From Ridgeia piscesae (lineage: Eukaryota; Annelida; Polychaeta; Sabellida; Siboglinidae), in contig JAODUO010000880.1 in assembly GCA_025642075.2 (NCBI GenBank), forward strand, positions 1-64,000: 64,000 nucleotides of DNA. Reading direction: 5' to 3'. Position numbers and translations under genes: made by a program. Below, in pieces: positions 12,586 through 26,305 of the stretch (the first letter of the stretch is position 1; each line of letters opens with the position of its first letter). The notes under the pieces were generated by a model. That model was given only the letters and a program-made list of their open reading frames with translations. It did no database searches and had not been told where the DNA came from.

Positions 12586-14625
12586 AGCAGAAGCTGGCTT
12601 TACAACGGGTGGGATGTTGGTTTAAAATTGGTGGGATGTTGGTTTAAAATGGGTGGGATGTTGGCTTAACAATTGATGGGAGGTTGGCTTAAAAATGATG
12701 GGACGTTGGCTTTAAAATAGTGGGAGATTGGCATAAAAACTGGTGGGAGGTTGGCTTTAAAAATGGTGCGAGGTTGGCTTAAAAACAGGTTAGGTTGGCT
12801 TGAAAAAATGGTGGGAGGTTGGCTTAAAACCAGGTGGGAGGATGGCTTGAAAAAATTGTGGGAGGTTGGCTTACAAAATTGTGGGAGGTTGGCTTAAAAA
12901 CAGGTGGGAGGTTGGCTTGAAAAACTGGTGGGAGGTTGGCTTAAAACACAATGGAGTTTGGCTTTAAAATGGTGGGAGGTTGGCCTAAAAACACATGGGA
13001 GGTTGGCTTAAAAATGGTGGTAGGTTGGCTTTAAAAAATGGTGGGAGGTTGGCTTAAAAAATGGTGGGAGGTTGGCTTAAACATGATGGGACATTGGCTT
13101 TAAAATAGTGGGAGGTTGGCTTAAAAACTGGTGGGAGGTTGGCTTTAAAAATGGTGGGAAGTTGGCTTAAAAACAAGTGAGGTTGGCTTGAAAAAATTGT
13201 GGGAGGTTGGCTAAAAAAATGGTGGGAGGTTGGCTTAAAACACATGGGAGGTTGGCTTACAAATGGTGGGAGGTTGGCTTTAAAAAATGGTGGGAGGTTG
13301 GCTTAAAACCCATGGGAGGTTGGCTTACAAATGGTGGGAGGTTGGCTTTAAAAATGGTGGGAGGTTGGCTTAAAAACATGGGAGGTTGGCTTTAATAATG
13401 GTGGGAGGTTGGCTTGAAAAAATGGTGGGAGGCTGGCTTAAAACACATGGGAGGTTGGCTTACAAATGGTGGGATTGCTTTCAAAATGGTGGGAGGTTGA
13501 AAACACAGGGATTGCTTTCAAATGGTGGGAGGGGCTTAAAAAACAGGGATCCTTTCATCTCTGACAAGAACATACACAGGGATCCTTTCATCTCTGACAA
13601 GAACATACACAGGGATCCTGGTTAAACCTGGGAGTGAACTTACAAGGGGATCCTTTCAAATGTGGGAGTTGCTTTAAAACACAGGGATTCATTTCACTCT
13701 GAAGGTTGGCTTAAAACAGGGATCATTTCATCTGGGAGGTTGGCATGAAATACACAGGGATCTTTTCATCTCTGACATGAATATACACAGGGATCATTTC
13801 ATCTCTGACATGGACAGTCACACATACCTACAGGGATCCTTCAATTATCAAGCAGAAGCTGGCTTTAAAACGGGTGGGATGTTGGTTTAAAATTGGTGGG
13901 ATGTTGGTTTAATATGGGTGGGATGTTGGCTTAACAATTGATGGGAGGTTGGCTTAAAAATGATGGGACGTTGGCTTTAAAATAGTGGGAGATTGGCATA
14001 AAAACTGGTGGGAGGTTGGCTTTAAAAATGGTGCGAGGTTGGCTTAAAAACAGGTTAGGTTGGCTTGAAAAAATGGTGGGAGGTTGGCTTAAAACCAGGT
14101 GGGAGGATGGCTTGAAAAAATTGTGGGAGGTTGGCTTAAAAAATTGTGGGAGGTTGGCTTAAAAACAGGTGGGAGGTTGGCTTACAAATGGTGGAAGGTT
14201 GGCTTTAAAAAATGGTGGGAGGTTGGCTTAAAAAACATGGGAGGTTGGCTTTAATAATGGTGGGAGGTTGGCTTGAAAAAATGGTGGGAGGTTGGCTTAA
14301 AAACACATGGGAGGTTGGCTTACAAATGGTGGGAGGTTGGCTTTAAAAAATGGTGGGAGGTTGGCTTAAAAAACATGGGAGGTTGGCTTTAATAATGGTG
14401 GGAGGTTGGCTTGAAAAAATGGTGGGAGGCTGGCTTAAAACACATGGGAGGTTGGCTTACAAATGGTGGGAGGTTGGCTTACAAATGGTGGGAGGCTGGC
14501 TTAAAACAGACGGGAGGTTGGCCTAAAATGGTGGGAGGTTGGCTTTAAAAAGCAGGTGGATGTTTGGAAGCTGTTTTGGTTTAAAAACAATTACAGGAGG
14601 TTGGATTGAAAACTGGTAGCAGACT
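12586..14625 (+). repeat. GGTTGGCTT minisatellite, main block with embedded 33-bp units
   Basis: About 85 units of the GGTGGGAGGTTGGCTTAAAA family (20-24 bp, with A-run length variation). Short runs of the 33-bp family are embedded at about 13540-13620 and 13745-13840, with hybrid junctions at 13620-13745. A block of about 430 bp at 12486-12915 is repeated at 13751-14180. Confidence 0.93.
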
Positions 14626-17600
14626 CGTTTTAAAAAGGAGCAAGGATGGTGGGTGAAATATTAGAAAAGGAAGCTGCGCTCTTATGCCCCAATCACATCC
14701 ATCTGCACTGGCATGAGACGAGATGATACACCACACCCACACCACACATAACACACTCTGACAACACACGCACACAACACGCCTGCGATGGTGGCAAGCG
14801 GTTTTTTTCAGAACCCGTAAAAACGCTGGTAACACGTCGTTCAATGACGCGCGTTATAACATCCTGATGTTTTGATGGTAGTCAGCGAGAAAATCAATTG
14901 TGGTGCACGCTAGTCACGCATGCAGGCACCACACAGAGGCACCACTTATAGGCACCGCTTATAGCCGTGCAGCCAATCAGTAACTAGGGTGTGTGTGTGC
15001 TGTGTTTAGCTGGCTACAGCGGCTCAGTGTGGACTGAACTCCTGAGTGCTGAGAGAGAGAGAGAGAGATGACAGGCCACATAAAGACACCCTCTCCGCAA
15101 GGTAAGACGTTCTGATGACAACATGGACTAGGTTAGGGAGCATGCTCATAACCCTTGCAAGAAATTACAAACTTGATTTGTGTGACCGTGCACTTAGACA
15201 CAGGTTTATGAGCTTTTGTGATTTTTAAATATATTTCAGTCATCGGTTTATTTTAGTCGTAACTTTGATCAAGCTGTTGTACCACTATTAAATGTCACAT
15301 TTTACTGTGAGTATTATGTGGATATTAGGTTCTTATATAATATTACGTAACACTAAGTTACTAACTGTCACCCTCGCAGAAATAAACAGACCAGAGCAGT
15401 ACTTGGTCACATCACAATATTTGTTATCCTTTACAACTTGTTGGGGGTATACTCATACCTAAGACGGGTGGGGTATACTTAGATAGATAGGTTGGACTCT
15501 CGATAAGCCAAAGGGCTTCCTAGTCCACCTGCGATCTAGAATTGAATCTCTAGGTGGCAAGCTTGTTAAATCTTGTTAAAAAACAGGAGAAAGACCCTCT
15601 AAAAAGCATAGCACATAAAACACACGTAAGTGAATATCCATAAATAACTACCGCTTTTTCTTAAATACATCACCAATGGTCCACTGAAGTGAAAGACTGT
15701 ATAAGTGCCCTGCAGGAGATGTGGTTACAATGATCCAAAGTTAGCATGTTAGTAAATAGACTTACAGCCGAGATGTGAAAGAATTCTGAGCAGAAGGACC
15801 ACGAGCCAACTGTGGAGATCTTCTGACGGAGAGTGAGAGTTGTAGATATCTGACAGACTCACTGTTTGTCACCCATCAAAGAAGGATATGATTGTAAGGT
15901 TAAAACCACTAATTTGTCTTAGTACAGTTCTAGTAAAAGTTTATGCATCATGAAGATGAAAGTCAAGTGTAGTTGGAAACATTCCTGACATGGGCGTGTC
16001 AAGAGTTGAGTTGGGAATGATATGACACAAGTGGCTGTACCAGGAAGACGAATACACTGCAATCATTAAACAGACCTCATAGAACTTACTATAAACTTGC
16101 CATGCATAAATGTGTTACCATTTCAGTAGAACGAGACCTGGACAATGTCACCCAGTAAGTTCAGGGAGGGTGCTGAGTACATCGACACTGTGTACTCTGT
16201 ATAATATACACTTGTTATAACGTTCATTTATCACGGAGTCCACTAAGTTCCGTCAGCCAATCGTCTTATCACTTTTCAGATTTACGTAGTGTTGGTTCTG
16301 CACGCGAGCACTTAAGCTTTAATTGCCTGTCATTACTAAATCTCACTGATGGTCAGACAGGTAATGACAGTCGCTTTCTCACGTAGGTCTTTGAAATTAA
16401 CCTGATTCCTAGAATCATGGCGGGAAGATGGAATGTGGGACTGAGTACAAATGCTTCAGTGTGCATTTTGTACGCTGAGTAGAGCTGTGGTGTGGGGCAT
16501 TATGACCACCCAGACTCGGGGAATGGAGGCACACTCCCCTCCTCCTTCCCGCTGACTTCTACTTACTCACAGCCAGTTCTCAGTTTCTTTTGGGACATAG
16601 GTTGATGCTAAAATGAATAGAAAGTAAATTTTCAGACTTTGAAGGTGACATCAATAATTATGGATGAATGCATATGTTCCTAAAAATAATTAACATAGCA
16701 AGTAGCAGACGTAACACTTACATTAGAGCATGACAAATTTAAAACAACAAATTATACGATCAATTTACTATTAATTTCACTAGCGCAACTGGAAATAGCC
16801 TCTGAGTTGATTCTGTGTATATTTATAATGTTTCATCAATTTAGTAATCATGACTGAGTCATCCACCAGTATTGGGATGACAACACCAAAGGGTCGTGGT
16901 TATCATGATGTTACAATCGTAAAATAGTGTCCGCTGCATCAGCTTCAATATCAGTAAAGCAACTGGTGGCGCCATCTCAGGGAAATCATGTTATAGTGCT
17001 TGCCGCTCTGTGTCTACGTTTCTATGAGATGTAAAAGTGTTTTTCAACCATGTCTATAAAACGTCTACATATGTGCCACGGTTGGTGTTTCTGATATACC
17101 CTGACAGATCATACTCATGGTAAATGGCAAAATGACTTGTTATAGTGGTATCCAAGTAAAACCAGGTACAATCATGTCTCGTTTAACTGCACACTTTGGT
17201 TCACAATGTTTTTGTTCAAATAAATAAAACATGCAGATTACAATTTATGATATGTGGTATCACGATGGCTTTGACAGAAAAACGTGCAGATCATGTAACA
17301 ACTGGATTATATCAATACAGACACAAACCCTAATCTACACATCTCAGAATGGAGTCAAGTAAAAAAGAAGAATACTTCAACTAGCTTCAACTCTGAACCT
17401 GATCTAGTGTAGATAAGCACCCTACAATTATAAGCACCCTACAAATAAATTATAACGTCCTGTTATTGCAAAGACTTGGTGTACACAAGAAACACAATCA
17501 CCAGCTGGAAGCATGGAGTCCTAACGAGCTCATTGATCTTGTCACGAAAACTGTACCTGGAAATATTTCTAAATACACTTGTCAAATAAACAACTGACTG

Positions 17601-17829
17601 CCACGTAACATTTTAAATGGCGTCGTGACGTGACTGTGATGTATAACAGCCATCTTTGATGAGCGCCTCTTGGCTCAGCTTGCATTTGTATGCCCCACAC
17701 GATGGTATCATTTCAAATTGCCAATATATTCCAAGCATTTCAAGGAAATCATGTGGTTTGAGGGATGGCACGTGGTTAGGTGCTGGATGGTGGTTAGACA
17801 CAGACAGGCACAGAACAACTGCTGTATGT
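14626..17829. other. unique region, moderately GC-rich at its left end
   Basis: The region holds a (GA)n tract with a weak candidate first exon at 15068. The remainder is unique sequence with no coding signature that I can support. Confidence 0.5.
15068..15101 (+). CDS. possible first coding exon (MTGHIKTPSPQ)
   Basis: ATG at 15068 follows a (GA)8 tract and opens 11 codons that run into a strong 5' splice site (CAAG, then GTAAGA from 15102). The upstream 100 bases are moderately GC-rich, like a promoter-proximal region. No partner exon can be assigned: phase 1 does not join openly to the acceptor at 26200. This is a weak candidate only. Confidence 0.2.
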
Positions 17830-17838
17830 ATATAATAT

Positions 17839-17869
<31 letters not shown>

Positions 17870-17920
17870 ATATTATATGTATATTATATATATATATATA
17901 TATATATGTCTATATATGTC

Positions 17921-17971
<51 letters not shown>

Positions 17972-18016
17972 GTCTATATATGAATATATATATATATGTC
18001 ATATATATATATATGC
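17830..18016. repeat. AT-rich (TATG) microsatellite
   Basis: TA runs interrupted by ATGTATAT and ATGTCTAT steps; a compound microsatellite. Confidence 0.95.
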
Positions 18017-18135
18017 AGAATATCATAATGATATTTTAACATATCCTTTCTTTTTATCTCCATATGAAATTATGAAAGTAATGCTTACAAATTCAGAAGT
18101 AATAAATCACAGTTTAATACCTCCCTCACTTGCAG

Positions 18136-18210
18136 ACACACACACGCGCACATGTGTGTGTTCACGCACACACGCACACACGCAAACACACACACACACA
18201 CACACACGTC
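18136..18210. repeat. CA microsatellite
   Basis: (CA)n with CG interruptions, followed by unique sequence. Confidence 0.93.
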
Positions 18211-18654
18211 TAGAGTATGTTTGCATGTTTTGTATTGATTCTGCATAGAAAAAGCTAAAATACAACCACTATAACTTTGAATGTGTCAGGTCACATGCTT
18301 TACAATGAGGTAATTTGTCTCCACAGTGGTAACATTTGCTGCTGTACGCCAGCGGGGACAAGGCAGCAGAGTGGTTTATGCCTTCATGTACTCATTAATT
18401 TAATTTAAGGCCAGATGTTGATAAAATCATATAATGGGCATGCATAACATCAGCAAAATTACGTCTGTTCCTCAGGCAATGTAAATATAATATTTATCAT
18501 GATAAGTGGATACTAAAAGGAAAATTTTGACATTGTTATAAAATATTGTGGTTCATTCAAGGAGATATATCTACTACAGTCTACAGTTTATGATATAACA
18601 CTACAGACACATTTATTGCATTAAAAAAAATATATAATAGCACAATATATTAAC

Positions 18655-18685
<31 letters not shown>

Positions 18686-21124
18686 CTTACCTCAAGATTT
18701 ATAATTATATACTTTTTGTCTGGTGGCTTATAATTTCCCTTTGGGGTTGAATAAAGTATATTTCATTTTATTTTAAATTCGTTTGATGATCTTTGACACA
18801 GACTACACTGCATACTTATTCACATTTAAGAGATGTTTGCTGCCGATTTCCCAACGTGTTTATATAATATGACTTTGAGAGGTTTGGAATGGCATACTAA
18901 ACATGTTAAAAAGTAAATTTTAAAACGAATGTATTATAAAAACGAATAAAAATAGTTCCGTTTATTCTTATCTAAATAAAATAACATTATGAATAAGAGA
19001 TTGCTGAATTTAAAACTGGATATATTGGTAACGCTTCTGATGTGGGTAGATTGCACTTGTACTTGACAAATGCTAAAGACATTTGACACATCATTCACTG
19101 ACGCGATGTTGTGTTTTGTCTCATGTACATTTCTGTCGCCTGCTGAGTAATTTCTGTGTGAAATAAAAATAGCCCAAACACATGTCGCAGGTGCAAGATA
19201 TTGATGTGAGAATGTATTTGTGATATCCGAGTAGGTAGGCCACAACTTCACTGTGGTGCCGCCAACACGTGAAGCATGTATCAATTAGACAAGGATCCCA
19301 GCAGTAAGGGACCTTTCTCGCATGGCAAATACCGATGCAAGACAAATTAGTGTTGTTGCGGTGATAATTAATACTAGTGATAATTAGGATGGTCATCCTC
19401 TGAGATATTAATCAGTTTACGGTGGCAGCTGAGCTATGTAGCATGTACTGGCCCTGGCATCTGCATCGTCAATATCAGTCCTGAATGTGGTCTAAGCACC
19501 TTATGTGATGCCATCTTGCATTGGGGCATTTATCTAACTAAATCAGATAGGTGGTAAATTATAATAAATCCTTTGTAGTTAGCTGAGCCAATCTAAACGT
19601 CCATCAGAAGACGACCGTACAGACAAGACTAAAATTGTCTAGACAAATCAACAAGGGATTTATTAGGCAGAAATGCCCAGTACATAGCGTTAAATGGACA
19701 GAGAAATAACAAGCTAATATATCAACATTGACGGAACAATTCCACTAGATTAAAACACATGCGGAGAGTTTGTTATAAACAATATAAGAAACATTAAATT
19801 TAGATTTATTGTTTTACAAAATAAATAACAGACATCAGACAGAACCTGTGTGTTTTTCACTCGTTGACCTTTTCAGATATTTCTTCGTTGACCTTCACTT
19901 ACTTCGACAGACTTGTTGAAGGTGACAGGTCAATCTGTCTGCACTCAAATAGACTCCTTCTGTCAATCTGGTGATAATTCGGCAATTTGCAGTTCGTTTT
20001 CAGTTGACATTAATAACATTTTAATAAGACATCTGCCAGTCCATGAGAACTGAGAAATGGCAGTTGAACATGGAATCAAAAGGTTTTTTGAGAGTTACAT
20101 ATTTTCACCACATAAATGCTTGGCCTTATGTCTTAATGACATTTACAATCATTGGTATGTTATGAGTCTTACCTAGACATCTCTAGGTATGTAAGGTGGG
20201 TTGAACGTTTATATGATACTGCTCTTGTGAAGGATTATCTAGATAAACTTATTACTGATAGGATAAACTGAGAGTATTGTATTTATTTGTACATGTACAT
20301 ACAAGCTGAGCTCCAAGGCCCAGTTGCATCTTTCTTTGTGCATTCACCTGCCTGGTCGACTGGCCTCTGATCCACCACTTTCAATCAATCTTTGGTCCAC
20401 CAGTCTGCTATGAGGTCATTTTCATTCACTTCCTTGTCCCAATGGCAGGCATTGGGTACATTAACTTAAGAACAAATGACAGTTCTGGAGTCATGTTTTT
20501 TATAAAGTTTGTTTTATGTTCTCTTACCAAAGACAATTGCAAAGACAATAAAATTATATATTTTACCAAAATTCTTGAAGATAATTGTTAGAAACGTCTT
20601 ACATATACATGTTTGAAGTAGATCCATGGTACATAGATAGTAACCACTGCTGAAACGTGGCACAACCCTTTTGCAAGACTACAAATGTGAAGATTTGTCA
20701 TCATTATTATCTTTATTATGTAGCCATGTAAGTTCTATTAATTCATATCAATGGAACCAACACACTATATGTGAAATCACTATTTACAATATGATTCTTT
20801 TGTTAGCAACATAATTCTTTTGAGGATGACAGCGGCCAGTTTTCTATCTTAATCATTATTATCTCACATTGAAAAAAATAAACAAACTGGTGACAGCTTT
20901 CATTGGTAATCCGCTGTCACCCTGGAATTGCATATTATTTTGTCGATTCTTACAACTGTTTATATTGTATGGGATTATACAATTCCAAATAAAGCTTACT
21001 TACTAAAACTTACTTACTAGTATTGTTGCATATAGTTTCCAAGGAATAAGTAAAATATTCCAATGCCCTGAAGTTGTCTTCGCCAGTTCTTTGAATCACT
21101 AGTGCAGAAAATGACAGTTTGTGG
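18211..21124. other. unique AT-rich spacer
   Basis: A TA tract of about 32 bp sits at 18655-18687. No gene or RNA gene is recognised; short open frames lack coding character. Confidence 0.55.
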
Positions 21125-21240
21125 GGTAGTTAGGCAGTCTCAGTGACAAACAATCAGTCAGAAAAACATGGTTCAAATCATGGTGGCAACCAGTTCGTTG
21201 TTTGGCACTGGCAATTTTGTTAATGTTACCTGTCTTTCAG
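21125..21240 (+). mobile_element. possible tRNA-derived SINE remnant
   Basis: TGGGGTAGTTAGGCAGTCTC resembles a degenerate A box and TGGTTCAAATCATGG a B box, at a spacing compatible with a tRNA-derived SINE head. No tail or target duplication was identified. Weak. Confidence 0.3.
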
Positions 21241-24200
21241 AAGAGATAAATGTCCCTTCTATGTCTATTCCAGGTGAAGTTTGAGGCCATGCAGGGAAGC
21301 AAGGTAAACCTGTCTCAGACTGACTGAGCTGGCATATTATTCTCTAAATACTCAATGGTGTTAATGTCCAAAAATTTATTCTGCCAACTGATAGTGGTAG
21401 TATTAGAAGTGGACACACATGCTCAATCATTTATATTGATTTTTTAAGCTTCATACTGGCCACTGCTCATTGTTCCCCAGGTGACCCTACCTACTGACCC
21501 AACCACATCAGATCATGACCCTTGTATACTCAATTCCCAATCCCCTGCTGTTCTCTTTCCAATACATTAGGTCACTCTGGATATGGTCCATCTTACCAAC
21601 TACCCACACCTGTACAGGTAGTCAGGTACACATAGGTAAATGTCAATACCTGGTAGTCACCTGAGATCAGGTGCAAGAGCAGTTCACATCTTAAATAAAC
21701 TCCAGTTTTTGCCACAGGCTGCTCTGCGTGGCTACACTCACATCTAGGGTACAGACCGCCATTTGATACGTGGGGACACATCTTAGGTGGTCATTGGATG
21801 AGGTCATTGGATGACGTCCTGACGCAGCTGTCAATGACATGTGACACGGGACAATCCTGCAGTGCTAATGTGCAGGTGCAAGAGTCTCACATCAATACAG
21901 GTGTATCATGTATATCACATTGATTATACATTAATTCCAAAATAAACACACAACCCTTATTAATGTGACCAACTCTGTTGTTGACGTAACTTTGGTTACT
22001 ATACACTACTAAATAGGTCTATATAATAATTGCAAATTACAATTTACTATATATACGAATTACTATTATACACACAATTTAGGAAATAAATACCAGATTC
22101 TTATTAATTCGGCTATTTCAGTTAGTAATATCCACTTCAAAACAAATACAATAATTTATAAATGTTTGTGAATTATATTTTTTATGAATTAACATGTATG
22201 CTATAATTTCTGTTAAAATCAATATTTTATTTACAACTCATGCCACAAAATACACTTAAAACAAATCCACTATCGTTAGAAATCTACCTAGCATCAAAAA
22301 GTAGATATTCTTCAAAGCTACATTTGTATGATAAAAACAAAATATATACATATACTTTATATAAAAATGCAATTGAAAAGAGATCCATGTTAAAACAAGA
22401 TATCTAAAATTGCTCATTTACCCTTCAATCTAGCTGAACTACACAGAGAAAGAAACATTACTGGTTATTCCCTTGGCCCGCTGAGCCAGCGACATGTTTA
22501 TCCACGACTATACGTGCTCTCCAGTTATTTGACACAGAAACCTTAAAAAACTTCCTCACAGACAGGATGCCATTTCCTCTACATTTCCCGGCAGCTTATT
22601 TTGACACAGTAACACAGAGCTACATTTCTTGGCCCGCATACAATTACGTCTTTTTCAGCCATGCAGCTGGCTGTATTGATTGATACCACACAGTCAGTTT
22701 GCCTGAATTTGCTGGGTCCCTCCAGTTAAATATGTCAGATGACCAAGTGAATTTCACTTGTTTCGGGCAAGCAGCTTTTCACTTAGCGAAGAGACATGAT
22801 TCGGTATTCCGCAGGGACTCCAATCTCACATTGCGGATCTCGATTGCAATACCGTAACCGAATACTCGCCTCGTCACACGGATCAGATAATATAACTTGA
22901 CAGAGAATGCTGATTAATCAGACGGTTTTTCATCTCAAAACCTAAAAAAGGTACATATATGAATCCTTGTTTATGTACTCTTGTTTAACCTGGGCTATTT
23001 TTCAATTTAATTTCACTGTGTCAATATCTAGTTGCATGTAGCAAGAAAGCTGATCTGTTCTTTAGAATTATTCTGTCATGTCTTGCAATAGGCTGCCATT
23101 GTAAACCATTGTACACAGTTAAGCACGAACCACATTGGGTCAAGTGGACTTGATTTTTACTTGCACAACTGAGATGTAATATTGCAAACATTGATCAAAG
23201 TACATAAAATATTGTTAACATAATATTCCAGGAAATAGAAAAAGAATGAAAGAATGGTAAGATTACTAAAAAAAATAGAAATGAACACCTGGTATGAAGA
23301 AGACATTTTGAATGATGTTGGTGCAAATGTGATATTTTGTAATATGTGAGAAAAACTCTTCAGAGATGAAATGGAAAGTTGTACTTGATGTTGGAATACA
23401 GTAAGTATTATAAATCATCTAAAAAGGCCAAACTGTTTACTACAGACATCACATAAAATGTGAAATAAATGTGTTTTTTACCAATCCATGACCCATGTGT
23501 TCTGAGTCAAAACATGTCATATGTGCACAGACTGACAGATGTCAGGTCTGAGGACCGAGAGACACAGCTTATTGGCTGAGAAGGACACTGAATGCCTCTT
23601 ATTGCGCATTGAATACAAACATTTGTGTGCAGACTGTTTATGGAAGGATATAGCATGCTTTGTGTACAAAAGATATAGCACTAGCTCAACATTTACATAT
23701 AATGGTTGAACAAGTGCTTGTCCTTCACTTTGATAATGTCTCAGAAATGGTGTTTATTGCATTTGGCCTTGAAACACTATATTTCATGGTTAGAGTTAAA
23801 TTAAACATTTTAAAAACTACTTGATAAATTTAGATTTGTTTCACTTTTCATTTTTTTATTTTCATAATAATAAATCTGTAAAATATATATTCCTTCTTCT
23901 AAAATAAAAAAGCAAAGTTTGGTACAATGTAAATTTAACTCACAAATTAGTATTGAAAATTACTGTCTTCACATTAGTATTGAAAGTTACTGTGTTCACA
24001 TAATAAAACAGTGCATATAGTACAGCATGTTGAAATATAAACCAGACCAGGCACCAGTGCAAGGTCATTTTGATTCACTTTTGTGACATCAACGTCTACC
24101 GTGCCATTAAATCCTCCTGGTCATTGGCAATACAATTAGCACAAAAACTGGCAAAACATGGACTTCTCAGAAGCGTTGAACCACAAGACGTGGAAACAGA

Positions 24201-25284
24201 GACAAATTGAATGCATTAGTCAGTGTTTGGGTGGCCTTTAGGGCAATGCCAGGACGGCTGGTGAGTCGCAGTATTCTTGGGCACAGACATAAAACTCTCA
24301 TCATTAAGTGGGACTCCAGTGCAGCTTTGCTCGTCGGTGACACGCATAACGAAAGACAATGTCGTCTCGAGAGGCACATTGCAAACAGAGGAAGAAGACG
24401 GACAAGGCATAATGCGACGCAACTGTTGCAATCAAGTAACGAATGATATCTGTATGCATAATTCGTTTTAGCTGCGGGAAATGTGCATTGCTTGCTAGTG
24501 GGAGACAGTGCATGGACACAGCTAACGTCATTAGGAGATGGCTGCGTTAAAAGTAGGCCGATGAATATTAACGAGAAAACATTCGCCTTTCATGGAACTA
24601 ATTTCAAGAGCATGATGCAATGTGTAGATTGGAGAACTGTGTTAGTAATAAATAAAATTATAACAATTATATTATTACAGTGCAGTGACATCTCATCATT
24701 TAGGGCACCTTCAGGACTCAGTGAAAGCAACCTGAATAGTAAGGTGACCCCATTAGCAAAATTAACTGCTTATCCTTCACTGACCTGACTAGCAAGGTGA
24801 TGGGTTCATTAGCAAGACCAACTTCCTATCCTTCAGTGTTACAAACATAATTTGGAATTATCCCATGTTGAAAATGATCTAACATAAATAGATTTTTTTT
24901 ATTTGGAATAAATATGTTCTACAAGAGTATTTCTTTTCAACCTTGTATTTGTGGGCAACATTCTTGCTAACTGACTGATGTGCGTCTGCAATATCCTTGT
25001 TAAACTTGTTCCTAGAGTGTTCGTTACCCTTAGTAACCGTGTCATGTTCAATGTTCAGAATTTGAAAGTTTCCAGCATGAAATGTATTCAAGTGATCAAA
25101 TGGTCACTAAACGATCCAGTTTCAATGCAAGTTTTTTGGCAACACAGGCGAATTAAGGGCAACACCTTTGATATTCAACAAATTCCCATTTTCCCACATT
25201 TCTGTTACAAATTCCTGTTACAAATGACTACACCCATTAATTCTGGGAAGTGATGTCCTCCCTTTAAAACTGACTCTGGTCGCA
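21241..25284. other. unique region with possible conserved regulatory stretches
   Basis: No gene is recognised. Two stretches (22440-22930 and 24180-24600) are locally richer in CpG and homeobox-like motifs than their AT-rich surroundings, and could be conserved non-coding elements. A 29-bp direct duplication lies at about 23945-24002. Confidence 0.45.
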
Positions 25285-25750
25285 TCTAGTGTTACAGAGA
25301 GCCGCCCTCCTCAGTTCATCTTGTGTTACAGAGAGCTGCTCTCCCCGTTGTTCATCTAGTGTTACAGAGAGCTGCCCTCCCTATAGTTCATCTAGTGTCA
25401 CAGAGAGCCGCCCTCCCCATAATTCATCTAGTGTTACAAAGAGCCGCCCTCCCCATAATTCATCTAATGTTACAGAGAGACGCCCTTACAGAGAGCTGCA
25501 TCCCAGAAATTCATCTAGTGTTACAGGGAGCTGCCCTCCCCGTAGTTCATCTAGTGTCACAGAGAGCCGCCCTCCCCATAGTTCATCTAGTGTTACAGAG
25601 AGCCGCCCTCCCCGTAATTCATCTAGTGTTACAGACAGCCACCCTCCCCATAATTCATCTAGTGTTACAGAGAGCCGCCCTTACAGAGAGCTGCATCCCA
25701 GAAATTCATCTAGTGTTACAGGGAGCTGCCCTCCCAGTAATTCACTCATC
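25285..25750 (+). repeat. 36-bp minisatellite, about 13 copies
   Basis: The unit signature is TCATCTAGTGTTACAGAGAG followed by a CCGCCCTCCC block (36 bp). Two plus-strand frames remain open because the unit length is a multiple of three. The units at about 25481-25510 and 25675-25700 are fused short ones (CGCCCTTACAGAGAGCTGCA), and the 190-base block containing them is itself repeated. It lies about 450 bp upstream of the acceptor at 26200, so it is probably intronic or intergenic; I do not call it coding. Confidence 0.92.
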
Positions 25751-26189
25751 GATATTATTTATAGTAGTCCATTTTAGTATTAATCATGAACTGGTGTTAC
25801 TGCACATGTTTTTATTTAATGTACTATCAGTTTTATTTATCTGTTTGTTATTTTAATTTTATCTACTTATTTATTATTTTAGCCCACATTTACTTATCTT
25901 TTACATTGCAGGACAGTGACATTTAATGTACAATTAATTTATTTATCTATTTACTATATTTATTTTATTAACTTATTTATCATTTTAGCCCACAGTGATG
26001 TCTTAATCTCCAGAACAGTGACGTGTAATGTATAGTTTAAAGTATTTACCTACTTGTTATACTTATTTTCTTAAGTTATTTTATATTTTATCACATAATG
26101 ATGTCACAAGCTGCAGGACAGTGAAATATCACTTTTTGGCAGTACAGTTTGAAGACTTAAGGATAAAGAAATACTCTGCCAACTCTCGC

Positions 26190-26305
26190 CTCTGTTGCAG
26201 CATGACCCTGACCTAGTTCTAAGACACCAACGCTGCTGCCAATGCCAGACACGAGGACCGTACCATGCTGTCATGATGACAACGTCGACCATCACGCCGG
26301 TGTGA
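26190..26305 (+). other. 3' splice site and 5' part of the acidic-tail protein exon
   Basis: The acceptor CTCTGTTGCAG ends at 26200. From 26201 to 26302 the frame matches the downstream coding frame, with cysteines (RCCQC) and Thr/Ser near its end, then TGA at 26303-26305 immediately before ATG. If untranslated, the stretch contains short upstream frames: ATG at 26202 (four codons) and ATG at 26273 (ten codons ending at the TGA). Confidence 0.4.

Noticed and set aside
25289..25856. Plus-strand proteins of 162 and 177 residues with 12-residue repeats
   Set aside because: They result from a 36-bp minisatellite with two open frames, have no ATG of good context and continue into plain AT-rich sequence.
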